Assembly: GCA_002793355.1 (NCBI GenBank)
Contig: PFQB01000010.1
Span: 1 to 21,433, forward strand
Direction of reading: 5' to 3'
Source: Candidatus Dojkabacteria bacterium CG_4_10_14_0_2_um_filter_Dojkabacteria_WS6_41_15
GTDB lineage: Bacteria > Patescibacteriota > Dojkabacteria > GCA-002793355
Length of the DNA stretch: 21,433 bases
The position numbers and the translations under genes were made by a program. Below, in pieces: positions 7,059 through 14,175 of this stretch (positions are counted from its first letter, which is position 1; each line of letters starts with the position of its first letter). A model generated the notes under the pieces. That model had not been told where the DNA came from. It saw only the letters and a list, made by a program, of their open reading frames with translations, and did not search any database.

Positions 7059-7970
7059 ATGGAACTATTTTGGGTTCTCCTTATTATTGGGCTCCTTTTG
7101 TTGGTGTCGATGGTTAAAATCGTGCCGCAGAATCACGTTGCTGTAGTTGAGTTTTTAGGCAAATACGAACGCACGATGACTTCGGGTTTTAACCTTGTTG
7201 TGCCTGTTTTTGAGCGAGTATCTGTCCAGATTAATCTTGCTATCAGAAACTTTTTGTTCGAGCTTGATGCGGTATCGAAAGATAAGGTGCAGGTGCGCCT
7301 GAAATCCAACCTTATGTATGCAATTTCCGTTGCAAAGGTGACCCAATATTGGTATGAATTAACCGACCCCAAACAAACAATTGCTTCCTTTGTAGAGAAC
7401 TATGTCCGAAGTTTTGTGGCCACACAAACTCACGAAGAGCTGTTAGAAAAACGCGAAGAAATTTCTGCCTATTTGGTTCAGCATTTGAACGAGAAATTTT
7501 TGGCATGGGGAATCGAAATTCAAGGATTTCAATTGATGGATATTGTCTTCCCAACGGTTATTACTGACGCAATGAGTAAGGTCGTTGCCTCCCAGCGTTT
7601 GCGAGAAGCAGCCATGAACGAGGCAGAAGCCACTAAGGTTCGTGTGGTAAAAGAGGCAGAAGCCGAAAAAGAATCAAGAGTCCTGTTAGGTGAAGGTGTC
7701 GCAGGCGAAAGGCAAGCAATCATTGATGGGTTGAAGCGATCCATTGATGATATGAAGGGAATTCCCGGCTTAAATACTCATGAAGTAATGAACCTAATTG
7801 TTATGTCGCAGTACTTTGATACCGTAAAGGCAATTGGTGTGTCGCAAAATGCCAAAGTTATGTTTATGGACCCGGCACCAGAAGGAGCGAATAAAATGTT
7901 GCAGCAATTGACCGCAGCACTAGAGGCAAACAAGTCGGAAGAACTAGTAAAAACAGTAAAGAAAAGTTAA
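7059..7970 (+). CDS. SPFH/band-7 (stomatin/prohibitin-like) membrane protein
   Basis: 303 residues from ATG 7059. The reading frame is open back to 6870, but the upstream part overlaps the preceding gene, and a strong membrane helix (MELFWVLLIIGLLLLVSMV) begins here. VPQNHVAVVEFLGKYERTMTSGFNLVVPVFERV is the classic start of an SPFH domain (about residues 20-190). AMSKVVASQRLREAAMNEAEATKVRVVKEAEAEKESRVLLGEG (about 168-210) is the Ala/Glu-rich coiled coil typical of stomatins and HIR proteins. The protein should form membrane-anchored oligomeric rings that organise membrane microdomains or regulate proteases. No NfeD-type partner gene adjoins. The next gene starts 19-25 bp downstream and may be co-transcribed. 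Confidence 0.9.
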   Translation: MELFWVLLIIGLLLLVSMVKIVPQNHVAVVEFLGKYERTMTSGFNLVVPVFERVSVQINLAIRNFLFELDAVSKDKVQVRLKSNLMYAISVAKVTQYWYELTDPKQTIASFVENYVRSFVATQTHEELLEKREEISAYLVQHLNEKFLAWGIEIQGFQLMDIVFPTVITDAMSKVVASQRLREAAMNEAEATKVRVVKEAEAEKESRVLLGEGVAGERQAIIDGLKRSIDDMKGIPGLNTHEVMNLIVMSQYFDTVKAIGVSQNAKVMFMDPAPEGANKMLQQLTAALEANKSEELVKTVKKS

Positions 7971-7995
7971 CGTAAGGTGAAGAGGGCTGTTGTGT

Positions 7996-8814
7996 ATGAT
8001 ATATTTGTTTTCGTCCAAAGCAGAAACGATAGTGCGGTATTTTGAGGCAAACAAGATTGTGTATACTCTTATCGATAAAGCTGCCTTTGATAAATTTGTA
8101 ACCTCATACGAGCCCAAAGCAGGGGATCTTGGAGTTGTTTGTGATTTTGATAAGTTTATTTCAGAGAATCTTTTACAAAATTTGCTAGTGTTAAACGTTC
8201 ATTTTTCTTTGCTGCCAAAATATCGAGGCGCCGTACCCGTTGAAGCCGCTATTTTGGCTGGTGAAACCGAAACAGGCATTACCATCCAAAAAATGGTGAA
8301 AGCAATGGACCAAGGTGATATCTTATTGCAGAGAACGTACGTAATAAAGCCCGAATGGTATGCGAATGATCTTCAGGAATACTTGTATTTCTTTGTTCCC
8401 GATATACTGGGCGAAGTGGTAAAACAGCAACAAAAAGAATTCAAGTTTTCTCCGCAAATAGGCGAGCCTTCTTATTGTTACAAAAAATTACTGGCTCGCG
8501 AAAATGCACAATTGCGTACGAGCGAAATTTCAACGACGGAATTTGTTCGTAACGTTCATGCCTTTAATCCAGAACCCGTTACGTGGATGAAGGTACTGCA
8601 TCAAGGAAAGGCAAAGGAAATGATGATAAAGAGAGCAGAAGTGTATCCTGAAGTTGGTGTTCGACCAGGTGAACTGCAATTTATAAATAAACGGGGTTTA
8701 GTAATTGGCACCAAAAATGGGGCAGTATTGGTTACAGAGCTAGTAATGGCGGGAAGTAAACCCTTACGAGGTGGTGATATAGTGGCGTTAAAGGGGACGC
8801 TTATGCTGGATTAG
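7996..8814 (+). CDS. fmt: Methionyl-tRNA formyltransferase, short N-terminal domain
   Basis: 272 residues from ATG 7996, against about 310 in typical Fmt. LNVHFSLLPKYRGAVPVEAAILAGETETGITIQKM...DQGDI contains the formyltransferase signature with catalytic Asn, His and Asp. The C-terminal half (FVRNVHAFNPEPVTWMKV ... PGELQF ... GAVLVTELVMAGSKPLRGGDI) matches the tRNA-binding domain. The N-terminal Rossmann part is only about 62 residues before the signature and lacks the usual TQPD-GR segment. It should formylate initiator Met-tRNA using 10-formyl-THF. The start is ambiguous: TTG 7990 sits 9 nt after AGGTGA (7975-7980), ATG 7996 sits 15 nt after it. The stop overlaps by 14 bp the 3' end of the convergent minus-strand gene. 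Other formyltransferases of the family are less likely given the C-terminal match. Confidence 0.8.
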   Translation: MIYLFSSKAETIVRYFEANKIVYTLIDKAAFDKFVTSYEPKAGDLGVVCDFDKFISENLLQNLLVLNVHFSLLPKYRGAVPVEAAILAGETETGITIQKMVKAMDQGDILLQRTYVIKPEWYANDLQEYLYFFVPDILGEVVKQQQKEFKFSPQIGEPSYCYKKLLARENAQLRTSEISTTEFVRNVHAFNPEPVTWMKVLHQGKAKEMMIKRAEVYPEVGVRPGELQFINKRGLVIGTKNGAVLVTELVMAGSKPLRGGDIVALKGTLMLD

Positions 8815-9505
8815 TTGTTTCTTCCGGAAGTAGATACTTCTTTATTCCGTCCTCGGCGTACATTTCTTTTACTAGCTGATTATATTCAGCAATCGTTTGA
8901 ACCTCCATTATTGGCGGATCGATTTCCAGTGTGATTCCGACTGCAGCAAAAAAAGGTAAAGGATCAATCTCATTTCCGTTCCTGGTGTTAATACCGAAAG
9001 AAAAAGTGGATTTTGGCCCAAGGTACTTAGAAAATTGACTCGGATAGGCAATAAAACTTAGGGGCTTCTTTCGATACAAGATCGACAGCTCGGGTGGTAG
9101 TTGGACGCCTGAATTAAGAGTAAAGAAGAAATATGGGTCAGCTTCCTTTGGTCCAGTCTCGTACGAGCGTACCGCCATGACTAGGGTCAACCTAGAAATG
9201 TTATGCCAGTTAATGTGTTGAGAATAGTTGTCGTATTGAATGAAAACACCATCCTTGTTTAATATAAATCTTCGCTTCGTTGCTTTGATTCTTAGTGCAA
9301 TTGCGTAAAAAGGGAATAACACAAGGAAACCGCCTGTAAGTGCGCAAATTACAGTCATGTAAACAGGCACCACGCCCGCAGGAAGAAGCAGAACGCTAAG
9401 AATTCCGACGCCTATAAGAATTAAAATCAGCATGCCTAAAGCAAAGTCGGATGTCGTAGTGGGTTTAGGCAGGTTCGGTGCATTAATAATCATGGAATCT
9501 TTCAT
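8801..9505 (-). CDS. Membrane protein with two N-terminal helices and a PH-like domain (hypothetical)
   Basis: 234 residues. Two adjacent hydrophobic segments (about 24-44 and 48-72) form a membrane hairpin. A Lys/Arg-rich IKATKRRFILNKDGVFIQYDNYSQHINWHNISRLTLV follows. This layout, a helical hairpin then a beta strand with an N-x-x-I motif, recalls bacterial PH-domain membrane proteins. The remainder (about 110-234) is a soluble cytoplasmic domain with no recognisable catalytic motif. ATG 9505 is chosen because an extended -10 (TGGTACACT on this strand) ends 5 nt before it; an internal ATG at 9493 is possible. It converges on fmt with a 14-bp overlap and diverges from the AMMECR1-like gene. 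Confidence 0.65.
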   Translation of the reverse strand: MKDSMIINAPNLPKPTTTSDFALGMLILILIGVGILSVLLLPAGVVPVYMTVICALTGGFLVLFPFYAIALRIKATKRRFILNKDGVFIQYDNYSQHINWHNISRLTLVMAVRSYETGPKEADPYFFFTLNSGVQLPPELSILYRKKPLSFIAYPSQFSKYLGPKSTFSFGINTRNGNEIDPLPFFAAVGITLEIDPPIMEVQTIAEYNQLVKEMYAEDGIKKYLLPEETTNPA

Positions 9506-9510
9506 CTTTT

Positions 9511-9520
9511 AGTGTACCAT
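9511..9520. promoter_or_regulatory. Overlapping divergent -10 boxes
   Basis: On the minus strand TACACT (plus coordinates 9511-9516), preceded by TGG, forms an extended -10 ending 5 nt before ATG 9505. On the plus strand TACCAT (9515-9520) ends 9 nt before ATG 9530. The two boxes overlap by two bases, so the two promoters should compete. Confidence 0.5.
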
Positions 9521-9529
9521 ATTGCTTGT

Positions 9530-10099
9530 ATGGCGAAGATTTCAAGGAAGGCAGGAACATGGTTGTTAGTCCTTGCCCGACAATCTATAGAATATTTCCT
9601 AGAAACAAAGAATTTTTTGCCGTTCGAAAAACTAAAAATACCGACTGAAATTAAGGAAGAGGTGATAGCTATTCGGGCTGGTTTTGTATTATTGGAGATG
9701 CAGGGAAACGAGCACAGGAAACCTTATGTACGGGGCGTAAACGGTCTTTTTGAGGCAGTAGAACCCTTGGGGAAGTTAATTACGCAGCTTGCTGTTAATG
9801 CAGCGTTTTTTGATCCAAGTACGCCTCGGTTAAAACCATATGAATTGAACGAATTAGTTATTCATGTATATTTGCCTGGAAAACGCAGCAAGGTGGTTGA
9901 AAGCGAAATAAAAGTGGGCGAGGGTATATTGCTGGAGGTGCGAGGGAAAATGGCCTTCGAGCTGCCAATTTTGTTTGATAAAGCAGAATCAATCGAGCAC
10001 CGCTTGCGTCGTTTCCGCTTGAAACTTGGCGTATCAAGGAAAAGCGCAGAAAAAGATATCGAGTACTTTACGTTTGGTGGGCAACACTTCTCCGATTAG
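9530..10099 (+). CDS. AMMECR1-domain protein lacking the conserved RGCIG motif
   Basis: 189 residues from ATG 9530 (a GTG at 9512 is in frame but lies across the -10 box), the usual AMMECR1 length. Matching segments run in order: LLVLARQSIEYFLE at the N-terminus; GFVLLEMQGNEHRKPYVRGVNG where the family has GVFVTL...LRGCIG; EPLGKLITQLAVNAAFFDPSTPRLKPYELNELVIHVYLP for the A..AA..DPRF.P....EL..l.i.V block; GILLEVRGKMAFELP for the G...r...LLP strand; and a C-terminal IEYFTFGGQHF. The hallmark hexapeptide is VRGVNG, without the Cys. AMMECR1 proteins are conserved in all domains, but their reaction is unsettled; some are paired with MEMO-type or radical-SAM partners, none of which lies here. An inverted repeat follows its stop. 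Confidence 0.7.
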   Translation: MAKISRKAGTWLLVLARQSIEYFLETKNFLPFEKLKIPTEIKEEVIAIRAGFVLLEMQGNEHRKPYVRGVNGLFEAVEPLGKLITQLAVNAAFFDPSTPRLKPYELNELVIHVYLPGKRSKVVESEIKVGEGILLEVRGKMAFELPILFDKAESIEHRLRRFRLKLGVSRKSAEKDIEYFTFGGQHFSD

Positions 10100-10176
10100 C
10101 TACTAGCTATTAACTACTAGTTCCCGGTTTCTAATGAAAAGCTGACAGTTAGTAGCTAGTAGTTAATAGTTATAGC
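10099..10176. terminator. Long inverted repeat spanning the convergent spacer
   Basis: CTATTAACTACTAG (10107-10120) pairs perfectly with CTAGTAGTTAATAG (10156-10169). With one G-T pair and a bulge the stem extends to GCTA/TAGC at the outer ends (10099, 10176). It fills the whole spacer between the stop at 10099 and the stop of the ABC gene at 10170, so it can serve as a terminator for both strands. Its sequence family recurs at 18634. Confidence 0.6.
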
Positions 10177-11978
10177 TTCTTCTCTTCTTGCTGAACCGAA
10201 AAAGCTGTTGCGTAGTAACCTTTCTTTTTAAGCAACTCTGAGTGATTTCCCTGTTCAATTATCTGTCCATCATTGAAGACAAGGATTTTCTTCGCAGCGC
10301 GAACGGTGTTGTAACGGTGCGAAACGACTATAACGGTTTTGTCTTTGACGTGCTCGTACAGATTATTGAAGATTTTTGCCTCGGCGATGGGGTCTATTGC
10401 TGAGGTTGGCTCGTCAAGAATCACAAGTGGACGATTTGCATAAAACTGGCGTGCTACGGCAAGCCGCTGCCATTGACCAGTGGAAAGTTCGGTACCGCCC
10501 TCCATCTTTTTGGTTAGATAGGTTTCGTACTTTGCGTGGAGTTTTTCAACAAAAGAAGCAGCATCTGCCAGTTCAGCAGCTTGTCGAACTTTCTTTGTAT
10601 TTATTTTTGCACTGTTTCCAAAAATCGCAATATTTTGAGATACGGTTAGAACATTGTATCGAGCAAACTCTTGGGTTACGACTGCTAGTTTGCTATACAG
10701 TGAACTTTTAATGTATTTATTAAGTGGAATACCGTTTATTAATATTCTTCCCTTGGTTGGATAGTAAAGTAGATTAAGTAGCTTCAGAAAAGTTGATTTA
10801 CCCGCGCCATTTTCGCCAACAATTGCCAATTGATCATTGTCGGCAATATGGATATTTATATCTTTTAGTGCGTACTTTTTACTACCCGAATATTTAAACC
10901 AAACATGGTCAAATTGGATATCGAGACGCTCTGTATCTAGTGAGATATCACCATCAGGAGTTGTATTGCAGAAAGTTAACACATCATAGGCATATTCTGA
11001 ATAGCGAAAATATTCATACGAATCATTGACTCGGCGCAATAGTCGATAAATATTTGCACCAAGCTCATTCGCAATGGACGTAGTGTATTGAAACGTTCCA
11101 ATAAGCATTCCGCTGTAGATCACTTTGGTTGCGTAGTAGAAATAGATTCCCATATTAACGCCTATTTCAAGAAAATCTTTACCCCAGTCATAAGGGAACA
11201 TTGTTTTGTCTGTTTCGATATATGATGCGTGTACTTTGCCAACAGCTTTATTATAAAAATATTGAATAGAGTGGAATGCCTGCGAAATCTTAATTTCAAG
11301 TAAGGTGGGGAAGCTTCTGTAATACCCACTTAGATTGCTTTTTTGAATCCATGTGTTGCTTAGGGCATCGTTTACTCTGAAAGACATCTTTAGCGATTTG
11401 CTATGGATAATAATACTGGGAAGCTCTTTAAGGAAGATAATTGCAATTATTATTAGTGAAATCTTTGCTGCGAAAATTGCCATGACCGTTGAGATGGCAA
11501 TAGCTATGATATCTACGTGTAATTCGCCCAGTTTACGCATGTTATTTTCTGCTCGCATAGAAATCATATTGATGCTTTTCTCCATTGTGGGATTCTCAAT
11601 ATGTTCCCAGTTCATCGATATCAATTTGTCGTTTAATGCTCTTTCTAATGCGACGCCAAAGCCAAGCTCACTTTTGTACCAGTTAAATCGCCAATAAAAA
11701 GTTGATAACAGTCGTGTGAATAAGTTGATCGCGGTCAAAATAATCGCCAGGGAAATGATGTGGGCAAGGTCTTTCGTTTCTGCGGTAGCAAGGCGTTGAA
11801 TTTCATTTAATATCAACCCGATGAAGTATAAGGTAAAGACGTTTTCAGTTTTGCTTACCAGTGTGTATAAGACGTCTATGTAATACCACCAACCAAAGGC
11901 CTGCATGCGAAACTTTTCGACCCAAAGATTTACCAAAAAAAACTTCTGTAGTTTTTTTGAAAAAGAGCCTTTCCTCAT
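10170..11978 (-). CDS. ABC exporter half-transporter (TMD-NBD), second gene of pair
   Basis: 602 residues: a membrane domain (about 1-340) with hydrophobic helices, then a nucleotide-binding domain. Walker A GENGAGKST lies near 385, signature LSTGQ (not LSGGQ) near 495, Walker B LVILDEPTSAID near 516, and H-loop VSHR near 550. The IEQGNHSELL ending is typical of exporters. It should act as a heterodimer with the adjacent gene, exporting a lipid, peptide or drug; the substrate is not evident. The ATG overlaps the upstream TGA as ATGA, indicating translational coupling and fixing the start. The nucleotide-binding domain is nearly identical in protein sequence to the partner's around Walker B and the H-loop. 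Confidence 0.9.
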   Translation of the reverse strand: MRKGSFSKKLQKFFLVNLWVEKFRMQAFGWWYYIDVLYTLVSKTENVFTLYFIGLILNEIQRLATAETKDLAHIISLAIILTAINLFTRLLSTFYWRFNWYKSELGFGVALERALNDKLISMNWEHIENPTMEKSINMISMRAENNMRKLGELHVDIIAIAISTVMAIFAAKISLIIIAIIFLKELPSIIIHSKSLKMSFRVNDALSNTWIQKSNLSGYYRSFPTLLEIKISQAFHSIQYFYNKAVGKVHASYIETDKTMFPYDWGKDFLEIGVNMGIYFYYATKVIYSGMLIGTFQYTTSIANELGANIYRLLRRVNDSYEYFRYSEYAYDVLTFCNTTPDGDISLDTERLDIQFDHVWFKYSGSKKYALKDINIHIADNDQLAIVGENGAGKSTFLKLLNLLYYPTKGRILINGIPLNKYIKSSLYSKLAVVTQEFARYNVLTVSQNIAIFGNSAKINTKKVRQAAELADAASFVEKLHAKYETYLTKKMEGGTELSTGQWQRLAVARQFYANRPLVILDEPTSAIDPIAEAKIFNNLYEHVKDKTVIVVSHRYNTVRAAKKILVFNDGQIIEQGNHSELLKKKGYYATAFSVQQEEKKL

Positions 11979-13798
11979 AGTTTCTTCTCCTGCTGTTGAA
12001 CGGAAAACGCCTGCGCATAGTATCCATTTAAGGCTATTAATTCGTCATGCGTGCCTTGTTCGATAATTGAACCCTCTTGAAAGACGAGAATCCTTTTTGC
12101 TGCTCGAACGGTATTGTAACGGTGAGAAACAATAATTACTGTTTTATCTTTAACGTGCTCGTACAAATTGTTGAAGATTTTCGCTTCTGCAATAGGATCT
12201 ATTGCGGAAGTTGGTTCGTCTAGAACTATCAATGGGCGATTTGCGTAAAACTGACGGGCAACTGCGATTCGTTGCCATTGCCCAGAGGATAACTCTGTGC
12301 CCCCTTCAATTCGTTTTGTAAGGATCGTTTCATATTTAAGCGGGTATTTTTCGACGAATTCTGCGGCAGTCGAGTAGTCGGCTGCAAGCTTGAGCTTCTT
12401 TTGGTCTATATTTCTGATGTCGCCATAGATTGCAATATTTTCAGCAATGGTCTGTGCACCAAATCTCGCAAATTCCTGAGATACTAACGCCAACGATTTG
12501 AAGATTGTCTCTTTGTCATATTTACGGATAGGAATATCGTTTATAAGGATATCTCCTTTGGTTGGGTAGTAGGCGAGCATAAGCAATTTTAGGAAAGTTG
12601 ATTTTCCTGCACCGTTTTCTCCCACAATTGCTATTCTTGCGTTGTCCTCAATGGTGAAGCTTACATGATTGAGTGCCCACTTTCGACTTTTAGGGTAGCG
12701 AAAAGATACATCCTGAAACTCAATTTTAATATGCTCACCCACGAGAGGGATTATTCCATTTGGAATCTTGTTTTTAATATGCATCAAATTGTAGGCATAG
12801 CGAATATAACGATATCCATCGAACAGTCTGTTCATTCTTCCCATCAAATTACCAAAAGAGCTAGAGACGTTGAAAATGGCAGTAGTTGTGAAGTTGAAGG
12901 TGCCTATCTGCATGCCCTGATAGAGAATTTGGCCTAGATAATATATTGTCACACCGAAACTAACGACGACATCTGTAATTATGCTTAGGAAGTACCAGTG
13001 ATTTGTTATATTCATTACTTTCTTAAACTGATTTGTCACGTAATTGATTAGATTTGCGCGATATTCAAGCAACGGTTTGGTAGCGCTGGAGATTTTAATT
13101 TCCAGCAGACTTTCAAAATCACGAAAATAGGAAAAGACCCATCCTATTTGTACATTCTCTTTCATATGGCTATCAGAAATACTAAACATTCTTCTGTTGT
13201 GGTACATATCGAGCAAGACAAATGGAACTTGTTTTGCAAGAACTATCGTGATCATCCATAACGGAATTTTTCCCAAATTAAACGCTAGCGCAGCACCTAC
13301 TGTTATGGCAATGATTTCGAAATGAATTTCCGAGGTTCGCTTCAGGTGTCCCCAAGCTCTTTGAAAAGTCATGTTGATATATTTTTCTGCGGTTGGTGTT
13401 TCGATGTGTTCCCAGTTGAGTGTCGCGAGCTTTTCTAAAAACATATCTTCTAGATAATAGTCCAGTTTCCTTTCGCTCATTAGCCAATAGTTTCTATTGT
13501 AAAAAAATTGGATTATTCGATAGATTAAATTGATCATAAGAGTGACGACTACATATTTGGTCAGTAGCGACAGGTCTTTATTGGTCTGTGTGGCCAGTCT
13601 AATTACCTCGTTGATTATTAACGCAAGGATAAAAGAGTTGGCAATTGGAAATATTCGGTCGGCAAGAACTTGGAACATTTCGATAAAGTACCAACTGCCT
13701 AGTGCCTTAAATTTTAAAGACTGTATCCAAAACTGAACTGTCAGAAAGCTTTGCATTTTTTGTAGAAAAGCAACTTTCTTTTTTTTGATTTTTTTCAT
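11975..13798 (-). CDS. ABC exporter half-transporter (TMD-NBD), first gene of pair
   Basis: 607 residues from ATG 13798. The frame stays open to 13879, but that extra stretch is encoded partly by a tRNA 3'-end copy. The partner aligns from MKKIKKKKVAF (partner MRKGSFSKKLQKF) followed by the shared L-x-KA/QAxGxWY segment. A membrane domain (about 1-345) is followed by a nucleotide-binding domain with GENGAGKST, ELSSGQWQR, LIVLDEPTSAID and SHRYNTVRAAKRI. Both Walker B Glu residues of the pair are intact, so neither ATPase site is obviously degenerate, unlike many heterodimeric exporters. A TATTAT (plus 13823-13828) about 25 bp upstream may be its -10 box. No Shine-Dalgarno is seen. Confidence 0.88.
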   Translation of the reverse strand: MKKIKKKKVAFLQKMQSFLTVQFWIQSLKFKALGSWYFIEMFQVLADRIFPIANSFILALIINEVIRLATQTNKDLSLLTKYVVVTLMINLIYRIIQFFYNRNYWLMSERKLDYYLEDMFLEKLATLNWEHIETPTAEKYINMTFQRAWGHLKRTSEIHFEIIAITVGAALAFNLGKIPLWMITIVLAKQVPFVLLDMYHNRRMFSISDSHMKENVQIGWVFSYFRDFESLLEIKISSATKPLLEYRANLINYVTNQFKKVMNITNHWYFLSIITDVVVSFGVTIYYLGQILYQGMQIGTFNFTTTAIFNVSSSFGNLMGRMNRLFDGYRYIRYAYNLMHIKNKIPNGIIPLVGEHIKIEFQDVSFRYPKSRKWALNHVSFTIEDNARIAIVGENGAGKSTFLKLLMLAYYPTKGDILINDIPIRKYDKETIFKSLALVSQEFARFGAQTIAENIAIYGDIRNIDQKKLKLAADYSTAAEFVEKYPLKYETILTKRIEGGTELSSGQWQRIAVARQFYANRPLIVLDEPTSAIDPIAEAKIFNNLYEHVKDKTVIIVSHRYNTVRAAKRILVFQEGSIIEQGTHDELIALNGYYAQAFSVQQQEKKL

Positions 13799-13841
13799 GC
13801 TTGAAAGAATTGGAAGGGAAAAATAATATGTAAATAAGATT

Positions 13842-13862
13842 ATTAGCGGACGACGGGATTCG
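13842..13862 (-). repeat. 21-bp copy of the tRNA-Gly 3' end (att-like)
   Basis: Identical over 21 bp to 14021-14041, that is, half of the T loop, the 3' strands of the T stem and acceptor stem, the discriminator base and 3 flanking bases. No remaining tRNA body is recognisable beside it. This is the segment typically duplicated by tyrosine-integrase insertion at tRNA genes. Confidence 0.75.
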
Positions 13863-13927
13863 GCCACCTCGTAACGCATCTTTGGCGCTACGCGTATTAA
13901 GGTGTTACTTCCTCGGCCCCGCCACTC

Positions 13928-13956
13928 GTAAAACGTAATGGCTGATTACGTTTTAC
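13928..13956. repeat. Perfect 12-bp inverted repeat between the tRNA repeats
   Basis: GTAAAACGTAAT (13928-13939) and ATTACGTTTTAC (13945-13956) with loop GGCTG. No T tract follows on either strand, so it may be a recombination or protein-binding structure rather than a standard terminator. Confidence 0.6.
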
Positions 13957-14020
13957 TCGGGTTTCTCATCCCGTACATCTTTTCGATGCGCTGTTATTTA
14001 TCTTTGGTAAATGCCAACGC

Positions 14021-14041
14021 ATTAGCGGACGACGGGATTCG
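14021..14041 (-). repeat. 21-bp repeat within the intact tRNA-Gly (att-like)
   Basis: Partner of 13842-13862; covers the tRNA 3' end and 3 bases beyond it. Confidence 0.75.
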
Positions 14042-14095
14042 AACCCGCGACCTTCTGCTTGGGAAGCAGACATTCTACCACTGAACTACGTCCGC
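14024..14095 (-). tRNA. tRNA-Gly(CCC)
   Basis: 72 nt on the minus strand. The acceptor GCGGACG/CGTCCGC pairs perfectly. The D stem is GTTC/GAAT, the anticodon stem TCTGC/GCAGA encloses the loop TTCCCAA (anticodon CCC), and the T arm is GCGGG-TTCGAAT-CCCGT. The discriminator is T. CCA is not encoded (AAT follows), so a CCA-adding enzyme is required. Confidence 0.95.
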
Positions 14096-14108
14096 AGATT
14101 AATGGAGA

Positions 14109-14139
14109 ATTATAGCACTAAATCATGATAATGCAGCAA
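14109..14139 (-). promoter_or_regulatory. tRNA promoter with extended -10
   Basis: On the minus strand TGCTATAAT (TATAAT at plus 14109-14114) lies 13 nt before the mature 5' end. A TTGCTG -35 candidate (plus 14134-14139) sits at a long 19-bp spacing, tolerable with an extended -10. Confidence 0.6.
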
Positions 14140-14175
14140 TAAGTGCGAAGCTATTATGGTCGAATAAGTTGCTGA

